Positions 1-12,260 of a stretch of DNA of 64,000 nucleotides are shown piece after piece. A program made the position numbers and the translations under genes. Each line of letters starts with the position of its first letter. Position 1 is the first letter of the stretch. Below the pieces are notes generated by a model. The model was not told the DNA's origin. It saw only the letters and a list, made by a program, of their open reading frames with translations, and did not search any database. The DNA is from Sipunculus nudus (lineage: Eukaryota; Annelida; Sipuncula; Golfingiida; Sipunculidae), in assembly GCA_026874595.1 (NCBI GenBank), contig CM049308.1:78170124-78234123 (forward strand), read 5' to 3'.

Positions 1-45
1 CACATAAAAGCAAACTGAACTGTCTCGCTAGTGAAGCTTACTTTT

Positions 46-115
46 CTAGCGAAGCGATTGGAACGCCGGGCATGTGCCCCACCGACATGGGTTAGAATCC
101 CGGATCGGTCCAGAA
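46..115 (+). repeat. tRNA-like relic (possible SINE head)
   Basis: A short stretch has tRNA-like features: a B-box-like GGTTAGAATCC whose 7-nt loop TTAGAAT sits between GGG and CCC, and an upstream GGGCATGTGCCC hairpin where an anticodon arm could lie. The A box is poor, so this is not a credible functional tRNA gene. It is more likely the head of a decayed tRNA-derived SINE. Nothing downstream clearly matches the SINE copies at 23.0 and 46.7 kb. Confidence 0.3.
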
Positions 116-159
116 TTTTCCCCTAAAAAATTGTCTTCGTAACAGTATTCGAGCAACTG

Positions 160-820
160 CATAGTCCATTGAAAAATACAGAAACACTGCCTGTGGGGTT
201 GCCAGTCAGTCAGGCTACCATGGATAGTCAGTAGATAGTCAGAAGGGACAGTCAGATAAACCTACACAGATTTTTCAGGCAGTCACTGATATCTGATTTG
301 ATTTTGACTAGCAATTTCCACCACCTGGCTATGACTCTAGTTGTTCATCTGTCATGGTCTTTCTGACTGACCTGCTCTCTAAAGGCCAGCCTGTATTTCA
401 TTATTTATCTGGTGTGTTGTCTCCGAGACGATTAGTAAGCTAGTTCTCTGGAAGGATATATACCTGATAGTCAGACTGATGACTAAAGCTCTGGCTCTAG
501 CATGCATGTATCGTTTAAACAAAGGGGACACCGTCTTGTTGATTACCAGTCTGGTAGTCAGAAAATAACTGACCACCTGTCGACCAGAAACATTGGTATA
601 AAGACAACTGGACTACCAGAGTGTTGGCTAATTTATCAAACAGACTGAAAACCGCTAGAGCTATAGTCATCAACCTGACTATCAGGCAAATATCCTCCCA
701 GAGATATAGCTGGTCTGACTGTCGTATCTGACTATCTACTGACTATGTGTGATAATCTGACTTACTACCAATCCAAATGGCAGTGTTTCTGTATTTTTAT
801 AGACTATTCAGTGGTTCGAT
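160..820. repeat. Long imperfect inverted repeat rich in GTCAG/CTGAC
   Basis: The block around 165-290 is closely matched by the reverse complement of 690-815: both contain AAAATACAGAAACACTGCC and then AGTCAGTAGATAGTCAGA. The block 440-510 is matched by the reverse complement of 640-712 (shared GATAGTCAG..TGATGACT). The arms enclose about 130 bp near 510-640, and a 290-430 segment on the left has no clean partner. GTCAG/CTGAC words recur throughout. It could be a foldback element or an inverted duplication. No coding content is recognised. Confidence 0.6.
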
Positions 821-3119
821 TACTAAAAACACAAACTGTCTGTCAGTCAGACATTTAGTCAGAGAGATAGACATTAACTCAAACAGGAAGTATGATGTAC
901 CACAGGAGAGAGAGTCATTTGATCAGAGTCAAAATGAGAAACAGGTGTACCGGTTAGATAGTAAGCCAGCCTGTTAGAGAGTTTTTTCGTTCAAGATGAT
1001 AGTCAATAGACATGACATGCGAACGAATAGACTTACAGACAGTCATATGTAAAAAGAATGACTGACAGAGGTCCATATATAAAATAAACTAGACTACCAA
1101 AGTCGCCAAAATGCACGGAGGCCATTAATGTATAAGTATAAAAAATGGCTTCATTAATAAAACTGCAATCTTTAATCAATTATCACAATTATTATACTTT
1201 GACAAACTCAGTAATATATCCAGGTGAGATATAATATTAATCATATGTAATTAATTAGAGAATTAATTATCAATTATAATATGAATTATAATAACTTATA
1301 TATTGTATACTAGTGAAAGAAATGGATATATGTGATATAAGCGTATTTACCACCCCCCTCCCCCCCAATAATATTTTGGCTGTTACTAGTCAAATTAAAA
1401 TAAGGGTTCTGCTGTTAACAGAGATTAATGAACCAGTGACAAATATCTAAGAACATATAACTGTCATGATATATGATACAAACCGGTAAGAATTAGCATG
1501 AATGTTAACTGGAAATGTGTTCATTGAAAGAAAGAAAGTAACATACATTTGTTTCAAAATTAAAATTTCATGGGACGCCTTATATTGACCATATGTAACA
1601 AACAGCTATGGTGTTGGTGAGGTCACTCTTTGTTTACTTTTGACTCCAACAATCGCTTCGATGAAAATATTTGCATAATTTAAGTTTCATTTTATAGTAA
1701 CACACAAATATAACCTTTTGTGGTCATTTGCACAGATTCAATGAACGATTTCAAAGTACCATTGTTAGATTTTGCCTACTCCTATTCGACACATCCAGCA
1801 ATACATACAAGAAGTATGTAAAAGTGCAGAAATATCTTACAAACCGCGGGGTAATCACTACTTCTTTTCAAACTTTTTGACTCCAAGTATTACAAAGCAC
1901 ATGTAAACCTTCATTTAATTTATCATTAATAAAGAATAAACTTTATATGGTCTTGGCGATAAATAAACCCTGATAATGCGAGAAACTATAGGTAAAGGTC
2001 AAAGTTTGTGACCTTTTGACCTCTAGTGACCTTTCACAAAATAAATTTGCAAATCATTTGCATAAACTGGTAGATCTTGACAAGGAAAACATTTTAAGTG
2101 GTCATTTAAAATATTTTGGTCAAGAGTTGCAAAGTTAGGGTTGTTTGGATTTTCCATACCCCTAATTATCTGCCTCCAGCTGTAAAAGTAGGCGTGGTTA
2201 AAAAGTCCATGGGAGGTATCTTCCATCCCAGTTTTTTTTGTGGCAACATCAATTTTCTGAATTGTTAGACCTAGGGCTACATGAAAATACCTATTAAAGT
2301 AAATCACAAGGGGGGTGCACTATGACCCCCACTAGCCCATGGCCTATTTTATTTTATAAAATTTACTGAATCTTTTATTTTATTTCGGTGAATAAAATTA
2401 AGCATATACTGAAAACTCCAATGTGCAAAACTTTTAAATAGTGATTCAAGGAATAATCTTGTAGATGCCATGTGGTGGCATTATTTTCTTTTAAATTCAG
2501 TTTAAACATATGTGATTTAAAAATAATAATATATATGTGTATGCATAATATGACCCAAAATGAGCTACACTCTGGATATATAATGATTGCAACTTTTGCA
2601 ACAATTCTAATATTTTAACTTATATTTTCAGTTTTTTTACTCTGTATATATAATGATTGCAACTTTTGCAACAATTCTAATTTTTTAACTTATATTTTCA
2701 GTTTTTTTATTAAAAATTTATAAAACTTGTAAATAAAAAAAAATGATTCAGATAAAAGCTTCTTAATGGAAAAAGTGGATATGCTAAAAAAATAGGCTTA
2801 AATGCATTATTCCCTTGAAAGTGAAATAAAGGTATTAGTCCATTCTGTCCACTTGCTTGTTCATCTGTAAATTTTCATATGCATCACAGTATCTCTAAAC
2901 TTTTACTGTTTTTCTTCATGACAGTCTTGTCAGAGTATTAGTTTGCAATCATATATTTAGAACTTTACTATAACCAAGTAGGAGGGCCCCTTTCCTCTTA
3001 GCTTCTCATATTCTTATATAAATGAAAAACATTAAAATAGAATATTTCTACATCCACCTTCGTGCTGCCCTCACTTTTCCCTTCTCCGAACCCTATCCCA
3101 AAGTCAGCCTCAGTAAACA
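821..3119. other. Intronic sequence, no gene seen
   Basis: AT-rich DNA without a recognisable gene. It contains a C-rich tract near 1351-1367 and some GACC/GGTC words near 1995-2035. There is also a 70-bp tandem duplication, listed separately. Short ORFs here have no recognisable domains. Confidence 0.5.
2571..2710. repeat. 70-bp tandem duplication (two copies)
   Basis: Two adjacent copies, starting at 2571 and 2641, each begin TCTG(G/T)ATATATAATGATTGC and run through TTGCAACAATTCTAAT into a T-rich end. Only a few bases differ between them, so the duplication is fairly recent. No function is indicated. Confidence 0.85.
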
Positions 3120-3694
3120 AGAAAAAGATGAATCAGATATATTTATACTTTAATATTTTGTATAACTATTCGTCCATAGGTACTTATGTACATGCCAGAA
3201 ATTATGTCAGTATTGTGTAATATGTAGGCATAGTGGGCATCACAGTAATGTTCCTTGTCAAGACTAAAGAGATATTGTGTCATACAGTCGCAAATTCATA
3301 AATCCCTTCATCAGCATAGTTAATCATAACATCATATCTGTCAAATTGATTGCTTGCAGACTTCCATACACTTTAGATCCTTCAACAAATAGCCTTATCA
3401 TCATTCTACTACTGCTAATTACTGCTGTCATTGCATTCATATTTGCTCAAATATATCACAATTTTCAACCCCTCCTAAATAAATAAAAATAAATCACTAT
3501 ATTTTACTCTATTAATCCATCATTCAGGTAATTTCATTTATCATTTACTCACATATTTCATTACATTCATTTATAATAGCCCAACATGTCCATGATATTC
3601 ATCAGCTTTATCTACTCGATATAGTATCACAGTGGAGAAACTTTAATAGTCCAATCACGATCAGCTGAGCGCCGTGACCCATGGGTCCCTTGTT
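3120..3694 (+). mobile_element. Decayed Helentron-like element, 3' part (AGCTCAGCTGA-type ends)
   Basis: The segment ends with the same 3' terminus as the elements at 52-58 kb: TCAGCTGAGCG at 3663-3673, the palindromic hairpin GACCCATGGGTC at 3678-3689, then CCTTG next to TT. Around 3180-3215 the sequence TATGTACATGCCAGAAATTA also occurs in the core of the element at 53097-55017 (near 53465), so this is probably a relic of the same subfamily. No matching 5' hairpin is seen, so the left boundary is a guess. Confidence 0.5.
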
Positions 3695-6600
3695 GTTTCA
3701 TTGTGAACAGCACATTAAAGACTGTTAATGATAGCATTATGATAAAACATACAGTTAATGACTGTTTTAATTGTTGTATCGGGGTCCTGGAAAATAAGTT
3801 ATGGATAGGTCAGGAAAAGTAAACTTATCAGATGTGTATCAACTCTGTTGTAACAACTCGTCTAGTAACAACTGAACAAAACAGACATAAAAGAGTGGAT
3901 CGTAAATTATAGAGTAGATTTCCTTCCATGTATGAAATATGAGCAGGTCCTCTTGAATGGTTTGATGTGTTTATGCAGTTGATTATATTACAAGAAATAG
4001 ATTTTATTCATTTATTTTCTCCAAAACAGAATGCAGAATAATCATACAAAAACAGAACTCAGGTTATTTTTCTTGCTCCTCAGTTCTTCTTGAGGTGGAA
4101 ACATGCAGTCTTTCCTGTAAAGAAAGGGATTGGTGAGCGTTTTAAATGGGTCCAGAGTGAAAATAAGTTATGTATTGAAAAACCAACAGGGCTGACAAAA
4201 TCTCTCTCTTACCCTATATGTGAACACATTACTCCATTCACAAGGATTAGGACAAGCCTGGTGTTTAAGGTTTTTGGCTATGTATTAAACCTGACTTGGG
4301 CATTATGGTGGAAACATTTGATAAACTCTTCATATAACCTCAGAAATTGGTTCTAATGTCTAAATGACAAGGTATCTCTTGTTAATTATTCAGAATTGAT
4401 CGTAATGGTATGTATATATTTATCATAACAGACACGAGGTATTGGTAGATGAATCATTAAAAATGAGACAAAGAATAAAGGGATCTTAGGCAAGGTCAGT
4501 TTTCCACCCACATTACCAGTAATCTGCTGTTCTTAGTTCTCTGTTTAATCAGTAAATGACCCTGTCTTAAACTTTATGAACTCATCCATATTGCCCCTGT
4601 ATTCCCCTTTGTGGTGAACAGTCTTCAGTTACCTGGCAATTATACTATGATAATATTGAAGTGCTGAACATTGATGGACACTGATTAGAAACAGGTCTTC
4701 TCAGCTTGTTGAATTTGATAACATGCATCATGGCTTTTTCATCTAAGTAACCATCTCTCTTCAAAGTCACTGGAGAATCCCAAAGCCCCAATATTAAATA
4801 ATTACAGGTGTTTTTTTCCTAACTTCATCTCCTATTCAGGATAAAGAAAAAGAAAACTTCCCTTTAGGGAAAATTGAAGTCCTAATTGAGGTCCAGACTC
4901 TGTTTACTTCGATTTTGTGTGAACATAATGAAATTCATGTGATTGACATTTCTCAAGTAAAAGATTATTCAGCAAGGTCAGGAGGCATCTTGTAATGGAA
5001 TTAGTCAGTAGATCAAGAGTCAAAGCTCTTCTGTGAAATATTAAAATAGAATTAATGTCACCATGGAAACCAGTGCTTTCAGACCTGTTAAAGTCTGATT
5101 CTTTGTCCTTGGAGTTGGGGAGGGTCAAATCTTGATTACTTTTGGAAGTTGAAGTTTGAGTTTTTCACTCAGGCCTTTTCTACTGTGAATTTGTTTGTAA
5201 GCATTTCTTCACAAAAGTAATCTAATACAGCTTGTGTTTAATTTGAAGGTATTACTTTTTTGTGAGTTTCTTTACCTCTGCTCTTCTTTAGCTCTTATCT
5301 GTAGAACGTTTCACAGAATGTTGAAATGTTGAGTTTGTAAGGAATACTCTCTATCCTTCTTGTGAAATTTAGGTCAGAGGCTCGGGAATATAGGTCAGAG
5401 GTTAAGGAATGTAGGTCAGAGATTGAGTGGTCAAATGAAGGTAGAGAATTGATGAATGGTCACATGACCCCAAGAATCATTGGTCAAGAATGGATGGTCA
5501 CATGACAGGTTTATTTCTTTCAGTTTCTGGAAACAGCTCATGGCGCTGCCTGGAGTTTGTGTATCTTGTCTCTTGTCAAACTTATGGATATACTGCTAGT
5601 CTCTATAATGTCTCATTGTGTGGAAACCCTTGTGGAAGATGTGGCACTTTAGTGTCACTTTTGCAGATAGCATGAATCCTAGGTTTCACCCTGAGGCAAC
5701 CAATCAGGCTTATACCCACCACAATGCCATCAGTTCAACCCATAGAGACTAGTCATGCTAATCATACAGTGTGCCACCTCCAGTTACCTTGGCAATGAGA
5801 TGTTCCTGGTCACTATTCTTGTACAGACCTAGTACCAGAAAGTAAAGCTATCTGATAACCTCCCTACACTTATTTTAAGACTGTGGGTGAAAGTTCTTAT
5901 GAGCCAACATTTGCCACTCTCATATTTGAACAGTTCACTGTCACTGGTTCAGTTGTCAGACACGCTTACCTTTCAACCATCATCACTAGTCCACCTCACA
6001 TTTGTTATTCAGCAATTACATTTGGCTATTACATTAAACCCTAAGCTGATTCAGTATGCTCCAATATCTGATATTGTTCTTATAGTGGAATCAACAGGGG
6101 GAGTAATTGACTTTTACAGGATGACAGATATATTCACAGCCATGTTTGATCTTTGAGGGATCCCACCTTCAGTTCCTAGGATTTGTAGTACTTTACATTA
6201 GTTGGTCTTATGCAAAGTTATGCAAATCTTGGAAATACCCACTTAGTCACTTAATGGATTACTTGTAAGATTAGGAGGTCAGACATTGTTGGGGCAGATG
6301 TGTAGGTTGTATTTCCTAATTTATACACACTCAGTTTTGTTAAATAATATGTTTCAGTTTTATGTCCAAGAATAATGAGGCATTACCAATGATATTCCAG
6401 TTCTTCTATACCTGTTTGCATTTTTTTTTATTTCTCCTTCATTGATATTACTTGTCTTGTATCCAAAGTAAAAGAGTAAGTTTCTTTGATTCTGGTTATG
6501 ATGATCTATACCACTATTAACATGAGGCAGTACTCTGCAGATATGTACTCAATTGATGAAACTCTCTCTGTTGTTTAAAACAGAAGAGCGGTTCCATTCA

Positions 6601-8780
6601 AATTTCACACTCGCCTATGATAGGATTGTAGGCTCTTCTTCTGCTTCTACAATACAGGACCCTGATATTATCAAAAGTGAAATCTGAAGAAAAACACTGA
6701 TCTTCCCAGTTTTAAGTGAAAGCATTGACAGGAGGTAGACCTTGGTGCTTTAGATGATTTTACAACACAGATGTTATCAGGTCAGATCTTCATACTTATT
6801 TGGGAAAAAATCAGGTCAGTGTGACCTACTTAGTGTGGTTTGCAGTGTGTTGAACAGTAAACTTTAGTATAAAGGTATTTTTCTTTCATTTTAAATTATG
6901 GGTGTTTGAAATTAATAATGGCATCTATTGAAGAAAAATGTCCCACAAAGTCTGCTTTTACTTCCCATTCTCTAAGTAGTGCAGTTTCATGTAATGAAAA
7001 GAGTTCAAATTGTATGTTTAAGTTAATGTATATTTTATAATTATATTACAACCTGGACTTTGTAAAGGTCATTGTCTTTATGAGCTTTTTACCAATATAT
7101 AAAGATGATTGTCTATGAATGATTATTCATTAATCATTAACATTTTAATCATTTATTCATTAACATTAGTAGGATCGACTGGTTTTTTTTACCTCAATCT
7201 GCTGTGTGAAAATTATACACAAGTATTAAAAAATTAACATTCCAGATGACAGAATTAAATTAAGTCAAGTCTTATACCAATTTCCTCTGGCCTTCAAAGA
7301 AGCGTAAATTTGATAAAAAACAATCATAGTGAATGGTGGGTGCTTTTTCGAACAATAATTTATTATCAATGTAGAAATCAAAGAGCCTTTCTTAACAAAA
7401 TCAGGATTCCTTGTTTGATATTTATTGACATAATTTTCTGCCTCTTTGTCTGGAAAATCTTTTATTTGTATAATAAGACATCTGTAATGGGATCATATGT
7501 ATTGATAAAGTTTGTTTTCAGTTCATTTGGTTTCGGCTTGAAGAAATTGAATTGTCTAGTGAGTTATAGCAGAAAAGCTAGACAACATCATTGTTTGATG
7601 CTCATTCATTTGACATTTTTATAAATTTAATGTTCCATTATTTAGCAATGTCTGGTGTTTTAAGAACAAGAGATGGTCTTTCCTCTTTATTAGTGAATAT
7701 GTGGCAAAAATTTTGATTCAGACGTAAGATTTTCCTTACAAAAGAATGATGACCTACTAAGTTCATTAATTTCATTTGCACCAGATTCTTGGAAGTTTAT
7801 TAATCGACTGGTGAAAAAAAGGGGGATCCTATAAACTTGCATCAAAACTCAGATCCAGGTTCTGGAACTAAGTGCTCAAGTTGTCTTTTTAGTATTTATG
7901 GACCAAGCTACCACCTGTTTTCAATAAAAATAGGTAAAGATATATTACCAGCTGTTTCTGTTTATTGTATGTTACAGATTCTATCAGATTTATCATTTTT
8001 GCTATGTTGTATCATGCAATTTAAGTTATGTCCTATTTTGCTTCTGAACTCTCATTGTATTTTACACCACAGCCTGGAAAAGTGTAATTATTCTACCGCT
8101 CACAAGTAATTTTAGTCTTTGACAGACAAGGATTTCTTCTAAAATATGAATATTCAACTCTAGCCAATCTGTATGAATACGAGAGAATAAAACATATACA
8201 CCAATCTGTATTCAAGAATAAATCATTTTGCAAAGCCTACCTGCTTTGTTATGTTTATGGAAACGTATCTGACTTATATAATTAATGTATGAATCAAGAA
8301 CTTTATATGTCTATTCAGTATACATGCAGGTAGCTAATAGACTGAAATCAAGCTAGTATAGTTGTATTAAGATAATATTTTACTTTAGTACATTTATGTG
8401 TATGTTATCCAATTTGAAATTGTCAAGAGTTCACTATATTTGTAGAAACTAAGGGGTAATGGAGAGGCAATATTACTTTTTTCCTTCTTTTACCAAATTG
8501 ACAATGATGCAAAAAGGAAAGATTTTCCTCCAAAGAGTTGACATCTTGTCTCCTCTTTCTCCTCTTCATCCTGTGAAGTAGCATATACCTTACTCCTAAG
8601 GTACCAACCTGTTTCATTGGTTAATATAGAAAGACTGAAAATAAGAATGTCTTGTCAGGAAAAGTTAATTTAGTATTTAACTTAGATATTATGAATAAAT
8701 CACAGAATACCTTTATAAAGACTGAAAAAAGTCTGATCTAAAGGTAAGAACTTTACAAATGGAAAATTATTGTTCTCAAA
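3695..8780. other. Intron of CPSF2 upstream of the first visible exon
   Basis: About 5 kb of AT-rich DNA with no recognisable exon, RNA gene or intact transposon. A small degenerate repeat of about 21 bp built on TAGGTCAGAG lies at 5371-5430. The upstream CPSF2 exon must lie before the window or was not recognised. ORFs in this stretch show no conserved motifs. Confidence 0.5.
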
Positions 8781-8850
8781 ACAAACAAGCTGTACTGGGA
8801 TTTAAACCTGAGTTTTCATCACAGGGGTTGGACACACTGTCCTTGAACCA
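8781..8850 (-). repeat. tRNA-like relic, minus strand
   Basis: Read on the minus strand, GGTTTAAATCC (a B-box-like sequence) lies about 45 nt downstream of an A-box-like AACTGGTTCAAGGACAG, the spacing of a tRNA-derived promoter. The structure is too degenerate for a functional tRNA. It sits about 45 bp upstream of a CPSF2 exon acceptor. Most likely it is a SINE head remnant. Confidence 0.3.
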
Positions 8851-8893
8851 GTTAAGTTAAATGCATATCTGATGAGAATTGTTTTTGTTTCAG

Positions 8894-8993
8894 AGAGCTT
8901 GAGCTTGAATCAAGCGATGACAGCGATGATGAGGGAGCCACTGAGGCCCCGGTGGGAGGGAAAGCGAAACACGATCTCATGATGAAGAGTGAG
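8894..8993 (+). CDS. CPSF2: CPSF2 (CPSF100) internal exon, acidic linker to KHDLMMK
   Basis: A 100-nt exon with a strong acceptor (a T-rich tract ending TTTCAG at 8893) and donor GTGAGT at 8994. One nucleotide completes a codon from the previous exon, and 33 codons follow, ending in phase 0. The protein starts with an acidic run (ELELESSDDSDDEG) and ends KHDLMMKSE. CPSF2 is the catalytically inactive metallo-beta-lactamase/beta-CASP partner of CPSF73 in the nuclear 3'-end processing complex. From knowledge of the family, an acidic serine-rich linker followed by KHDLMMK is typical of the region after the beta-CASP domain. The exon joins in frame to the next one at 9645. The assignment rests on recognition of the three-exon protein, not on a database search. 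Confidence 0.93.
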
Positions 8994-9284
8994 GTGAGTC
9001 GGACAGAAAAAAGTAAACTGTAAATATTTATACAATCAGACACCTTTAATCAGGTACCCTCTTTACACAGCCCTTTACCTATAGGCCTACTACCTAGATC
9101 ATAAGCGCTGTTTGTTTTGACCTCGTATCCTGAATCACTACACTAGAGGGGAGCACTGTATTTTGGTCCAATCAGATGAGACCCTGTGCTTGAAGACAAA
9201 ACTGTATACCAGCCAAGCGAGGAATACATGGAGCCGATGTTGTTTATTTCGTTTTGAGTGACAGCTATTGGTTAACAGCCTTAT

Positions 9285-9380
9285 TGTGTTGGTGAAAAGA
9301 CTAATCCATTTGGTCAAAAGCCTAATCCTGTTGGTGAAAGCCTAATTTTCTTGGTCAAAAGCCTAAATCTTGTTGGTTTA
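9285..9380. repeat. Short degenerate tandem repeat, about 20 bp
   Basis: Four to five degenerate units built on TTGGTGAAAAGCCTAATC follow each other in the intron between two CPSF2 exons. Units vary between GGTGAAAG and GGTCAAAAG. No function is indicated. Confidence 0.6.
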
Positions 9381-9644
9381 AAGGTTTATTCTGATTAGTG
9401 AAAATTGAGACAAGTCTGAAGTAGTCATAAAAATTATGGAAACCTTTAAGTTATGATTGAAAGACAAGGAATTACAAAAAGATATAAGAATTTAAAACAT
9501 CCTGGTTATGTTTTGGAGAATCCTCAAACCTTATCTTTTTGGTGAGATGTTAAATGGAGGACCCTCTGATAAGGTACTGCAGGTACTGCATACGGTGAGG
9601 AGGCCTGGTTCTTCAGAGGCCTAATATTTCTTTCTGTTTAACAG

Positions 9645-9748
9645 GGCAAGACCAGAGTTGGATTCTTCAAGCAAGCTAAGAAGTCCTACCCGATGTTCCC
9701 GTACATAGAAGAGAAGATAAAGTGGGATGACTATGGAGAGATCATCAA
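9645..9748 (+). CDS. CPSF2: CPSF2 internal exon, [13 protein letters not shown] segment
   Basis: A 104-nt exon between acceptor TTTAACAG (9644) and donor GTAAAT (9749). It continues in phase 0 from the previous exon: 34 codons plus two bases (AA) that become a lysine codon with the first base of the exon at 16396. It reads [19 protein letters not shown] and continues with [15 protein letters not shown]. The words [13 protein letters not shown] and IKWD(D/E)YGEIIKPEDF are strongly conserved in animal CPSF2 proteins. This is the most diagnostic exon in the window. Splice sites and phase agree on both sides. Confidence 0.96.
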
Positions 9749-10294
9749 GTAAATATTTAAATTCTCATATTTCTTAACATTTACCTACACTAACAAGAAA
9801 CATTGTGCGTACCAGATTTGTTACCCCTTCTTTATATTTTCCCTTGCATTATATCATATGTGTAGAAAGCATAATCAGTATCAGTGTTTGAGGTGAATGT
9901 CAGATAAATTAGTTTTGTTAAAATCTCCAGTAGTTAACAATGCATGGGTTAAAAAAGTTTCAAATAAAACTTGGACCTATTTTATAAAGGAAGTATTCTG
10001 TAGATTTCTACTATTTGTCTGTCAGATCTCTTGACTTTAATATGTTGAAATTTATATTGAACCCATAAAAAACCCAATATGCAATAAATAGGAAGGTCAA
10101 AAAGTCCTTTTCAGTTAAAATCATAAATATTGTATTCTTTGAGTGTGCCCTGTATCCTTAAGGGTAAACTGAAATGTTTCAAAAGAAATGAAAAACTCAA
10201 AAGATTTTTATGCCCCCGCCACAAAGTGGCCGGGGCATATAGTTTTACCCATGTCCGTCATTCTGTCCTTCCGTCCTTCCGAAATCAAACAGTT

Positions 10295-11200
10295 GTACGG
10301 ACTTTTTTTCGCAATGCCTGCAGATATTGGCCTGATTTTTGGTGTGTGGGCAGATATAGACCAGTTACAGATCGAGTTCGCGTTTCGTCTCGGTTGACCT
10401 ACTTTTGACCGTTTTACGGCTCCTAAACTTAGAAAATTTCATGAAAAATAGAAATATTCATGACAGATACACATGTACGGACTTTTTTTCGCAATGCCTG
10501 CAGATATTGGCCTGATTTTTGGTGTGTGAGCAGATATAGACCAGTTACAGATCGAGTTTGCGTTTCATCCCGGTTGACCTGTTTTTGACCATTTTACGGC
10601 TCCTAAACTTAGAAAATTTCATGAAAAATAGAAATTTTCATGACAAATACACATGTACGGACTTTTTTTCGCAATGCCTGCAGATATTGGCCTGATTTTT
10701 GGTGTGTGGGCAGATATAGACCTGTTAAAGATCGAGTTCGCGTTTCTTCTCGGTTGACCTACTTTTGACCGTTTTACGGCTCCTAAACTTAGAAAATTTC
10801 ATGAAAAATAGAAATATTCATGACAGATACACATGTACAGACTTTTTTTCGCAATGCCTGCAGATATTGGCCTAATTTTTGGTGTGTGGGCAGATAATGA
10901 CGAGTTACAGATCGAGTTCGCGTTTCGTCCCAGTTGACCTATTTTTGACCGTTTTACGGCTCCTAAACTTAGAAAATTTCATGAAAAATAGAAATTTTCA
11001 TGACAAATACACATGTACGGACTTTTTTTTCGCAATGCCTGCAGATATAGGCCTGATTTTTGGTGTGTGGGCAGATAATGACCAGTTACAGATCGAGTTC
11101 GTGTTTCGTCCCGGTTGACCTACTTTTGACCATTTTATGGCTCCTAAACTTAGAAAAATTCATGAAAAATAGAAATTTTCATGACAAATACACATGTACA
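10295..11200 (+). repeat. 180-bp tandem repeat, five copies
   Basis: Monomers start near 10295, 10475, 10655, 10835 and 11015 with ACGGACTTTTTTTCGCAATG and end with ATGACA(A/G)ATACACATGTAC. The spacing is almost exactly 180 bp. Copies differ by a few percent, so the array expanded fairly recently. More diverged monomers follow the inserted element (about 11876-12190), showing that the array was originally continuous. This core lacks the GGTGGCGCCACC palindrome seen in the other cores. Confidence 0.93.
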
Positions 11201-11207
11201 GCCGTTC

Positions 11208-11875
11208 TTAGCCCTCAGCTCATAGGCTGATGGGCTATTTTTGTCACCCAAGCTGTCCATCTGTCTGTCCGGTGTCTGTCCGTCCATCCGTCCGTTTCGC
11301 GTCTGTTAACTTTTACCTTGTGAGCGGGATATCTCTAAAAGGATTCACCGTTGGAATTTTATTTCAGCAGTGAAGATGTATATCGATAAAATCTCGGTCA
11401 AGTTCGATGATGGGTGATCTTGACCCATTTTTCTACATTTTAGAGCTGATTATAGAAAAACACTCAGAAAATTATATCTCAGGAACCATTGTGTGGATTT
11501 TCACAAAACTTACTATGATCATTGGGACTGATGGTCTGTATGTGCTGCACAATTTTGGTGGCGCCACCTGCAATTTCTGATTTTTTAATGAAATTTTATC
11601 GGATTTTTTCAATTTTGGCCTTTTGTGCAGGATATCTCCAAAGGTATTCAACACAGGAACTTCATTTCTTCAGTCCTATTGCATTATATTTACAAAATCT
11701 TGGTCAAGTTCAAAGATGGGTGATCTTGACCTACTTTTCAAGGTCACAGAGCTTAGTATAGAAAAAAACTTAGGAGCTTATTTCTCAGGAAGCATTTGGT
11801 GGATTGTTATGAAACATGGTATATACCTCTCCAATTTAAATTTATAAATGATTACAACTTTTGCTAATATTCTAG
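11208..11875 (+). mobile_element. Helentron-like element nested in the 180-bp array
   Basis: The 5' end is TAGCCCTCAGC...GCTGATGGGCTA (11209-11237), which folds into a hairpin. The 3' end is AATATT then CTAG (11872-11875), followed by TTTCGCAATGC, where the host 180-bp monomer resumes. A TCCG-rich tract at 11243-11300 follows the 5' hairpin, as in the elements at 52-58 kb. The core has two degenerate monomers (GATGGGTGATCTTGACC at about 11408 and 11715) and one GGTGGCGCCACC palindrome at 11557-11568. No coding capacity is seen. Confidence 0.65.
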
Positions 11876-12260
11876 TTTCGCAATGCAATGCTTACAGATA
11901 CTGGCCTAATGTTTGGTCTGTGGGCGCATAATGACCACTTACAGATCGAGTTCGCGTTTTGTCCCAGTTAACCTGTTTTTCACCATATGACAGATCCTGA
12001 ACATAGAAAATTTCATGAAAGACAGAAATTTTCATGAAAAATGCACATATATGGACTTTTTTTCACAATGCTTGCAGATACTGGCCTGATTTTTGGTGTG
12101 TTGCTTGATAATGACCCTTTACAGATCGAGTTTGCATTTTGCCCTTGTTGACCTACTTTTGACCATACAACACTTCCTGAACTTAAAAAAATTTACAAAA
12201 TTTAACAATGTTTCTAATTTGCCCCAGGTGGGGGCATTCGTGTCGTTCCGACACATCTAG

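Larger units (their letters stand above)
10207..12260 (+). mobile_element. Helentron/HINE-like element with 180-bp tandem core (pearl-like)
   Basis: The 5' end is a strong hairpin: TATGCCCCCGCCAC (10209-10222) pairs with GTGGCCGGGGCATA (10226-10239). The 3' end has the single arm GGTGGGGGCAT (about 12228-12238), a GTGTCG-TTC-CGACAC hairpin at 12240-12254, then CTAG at 12257-12260 followed by TTT. Between them lie a 180-bp tandem array and degenerate monomers at about 11876-12190. This layout (3' hairpin, CTAG, insertion beside T, tandem core, no ORF) is known for non-autonomous Helitron2/Helentron elements and bivalve 'pearl' elements. No Rep/helicase is present, so any movement would depend on a relative. 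A second element is inserted at 11208-11875. Confidence 0.75.

Noticed and set aside
10130-11118. ORFs containing FFAMPADIGLIFGVWAD repeats
   Set aside because: Translation of the 180-bp tandem array. No evidence of a gene.
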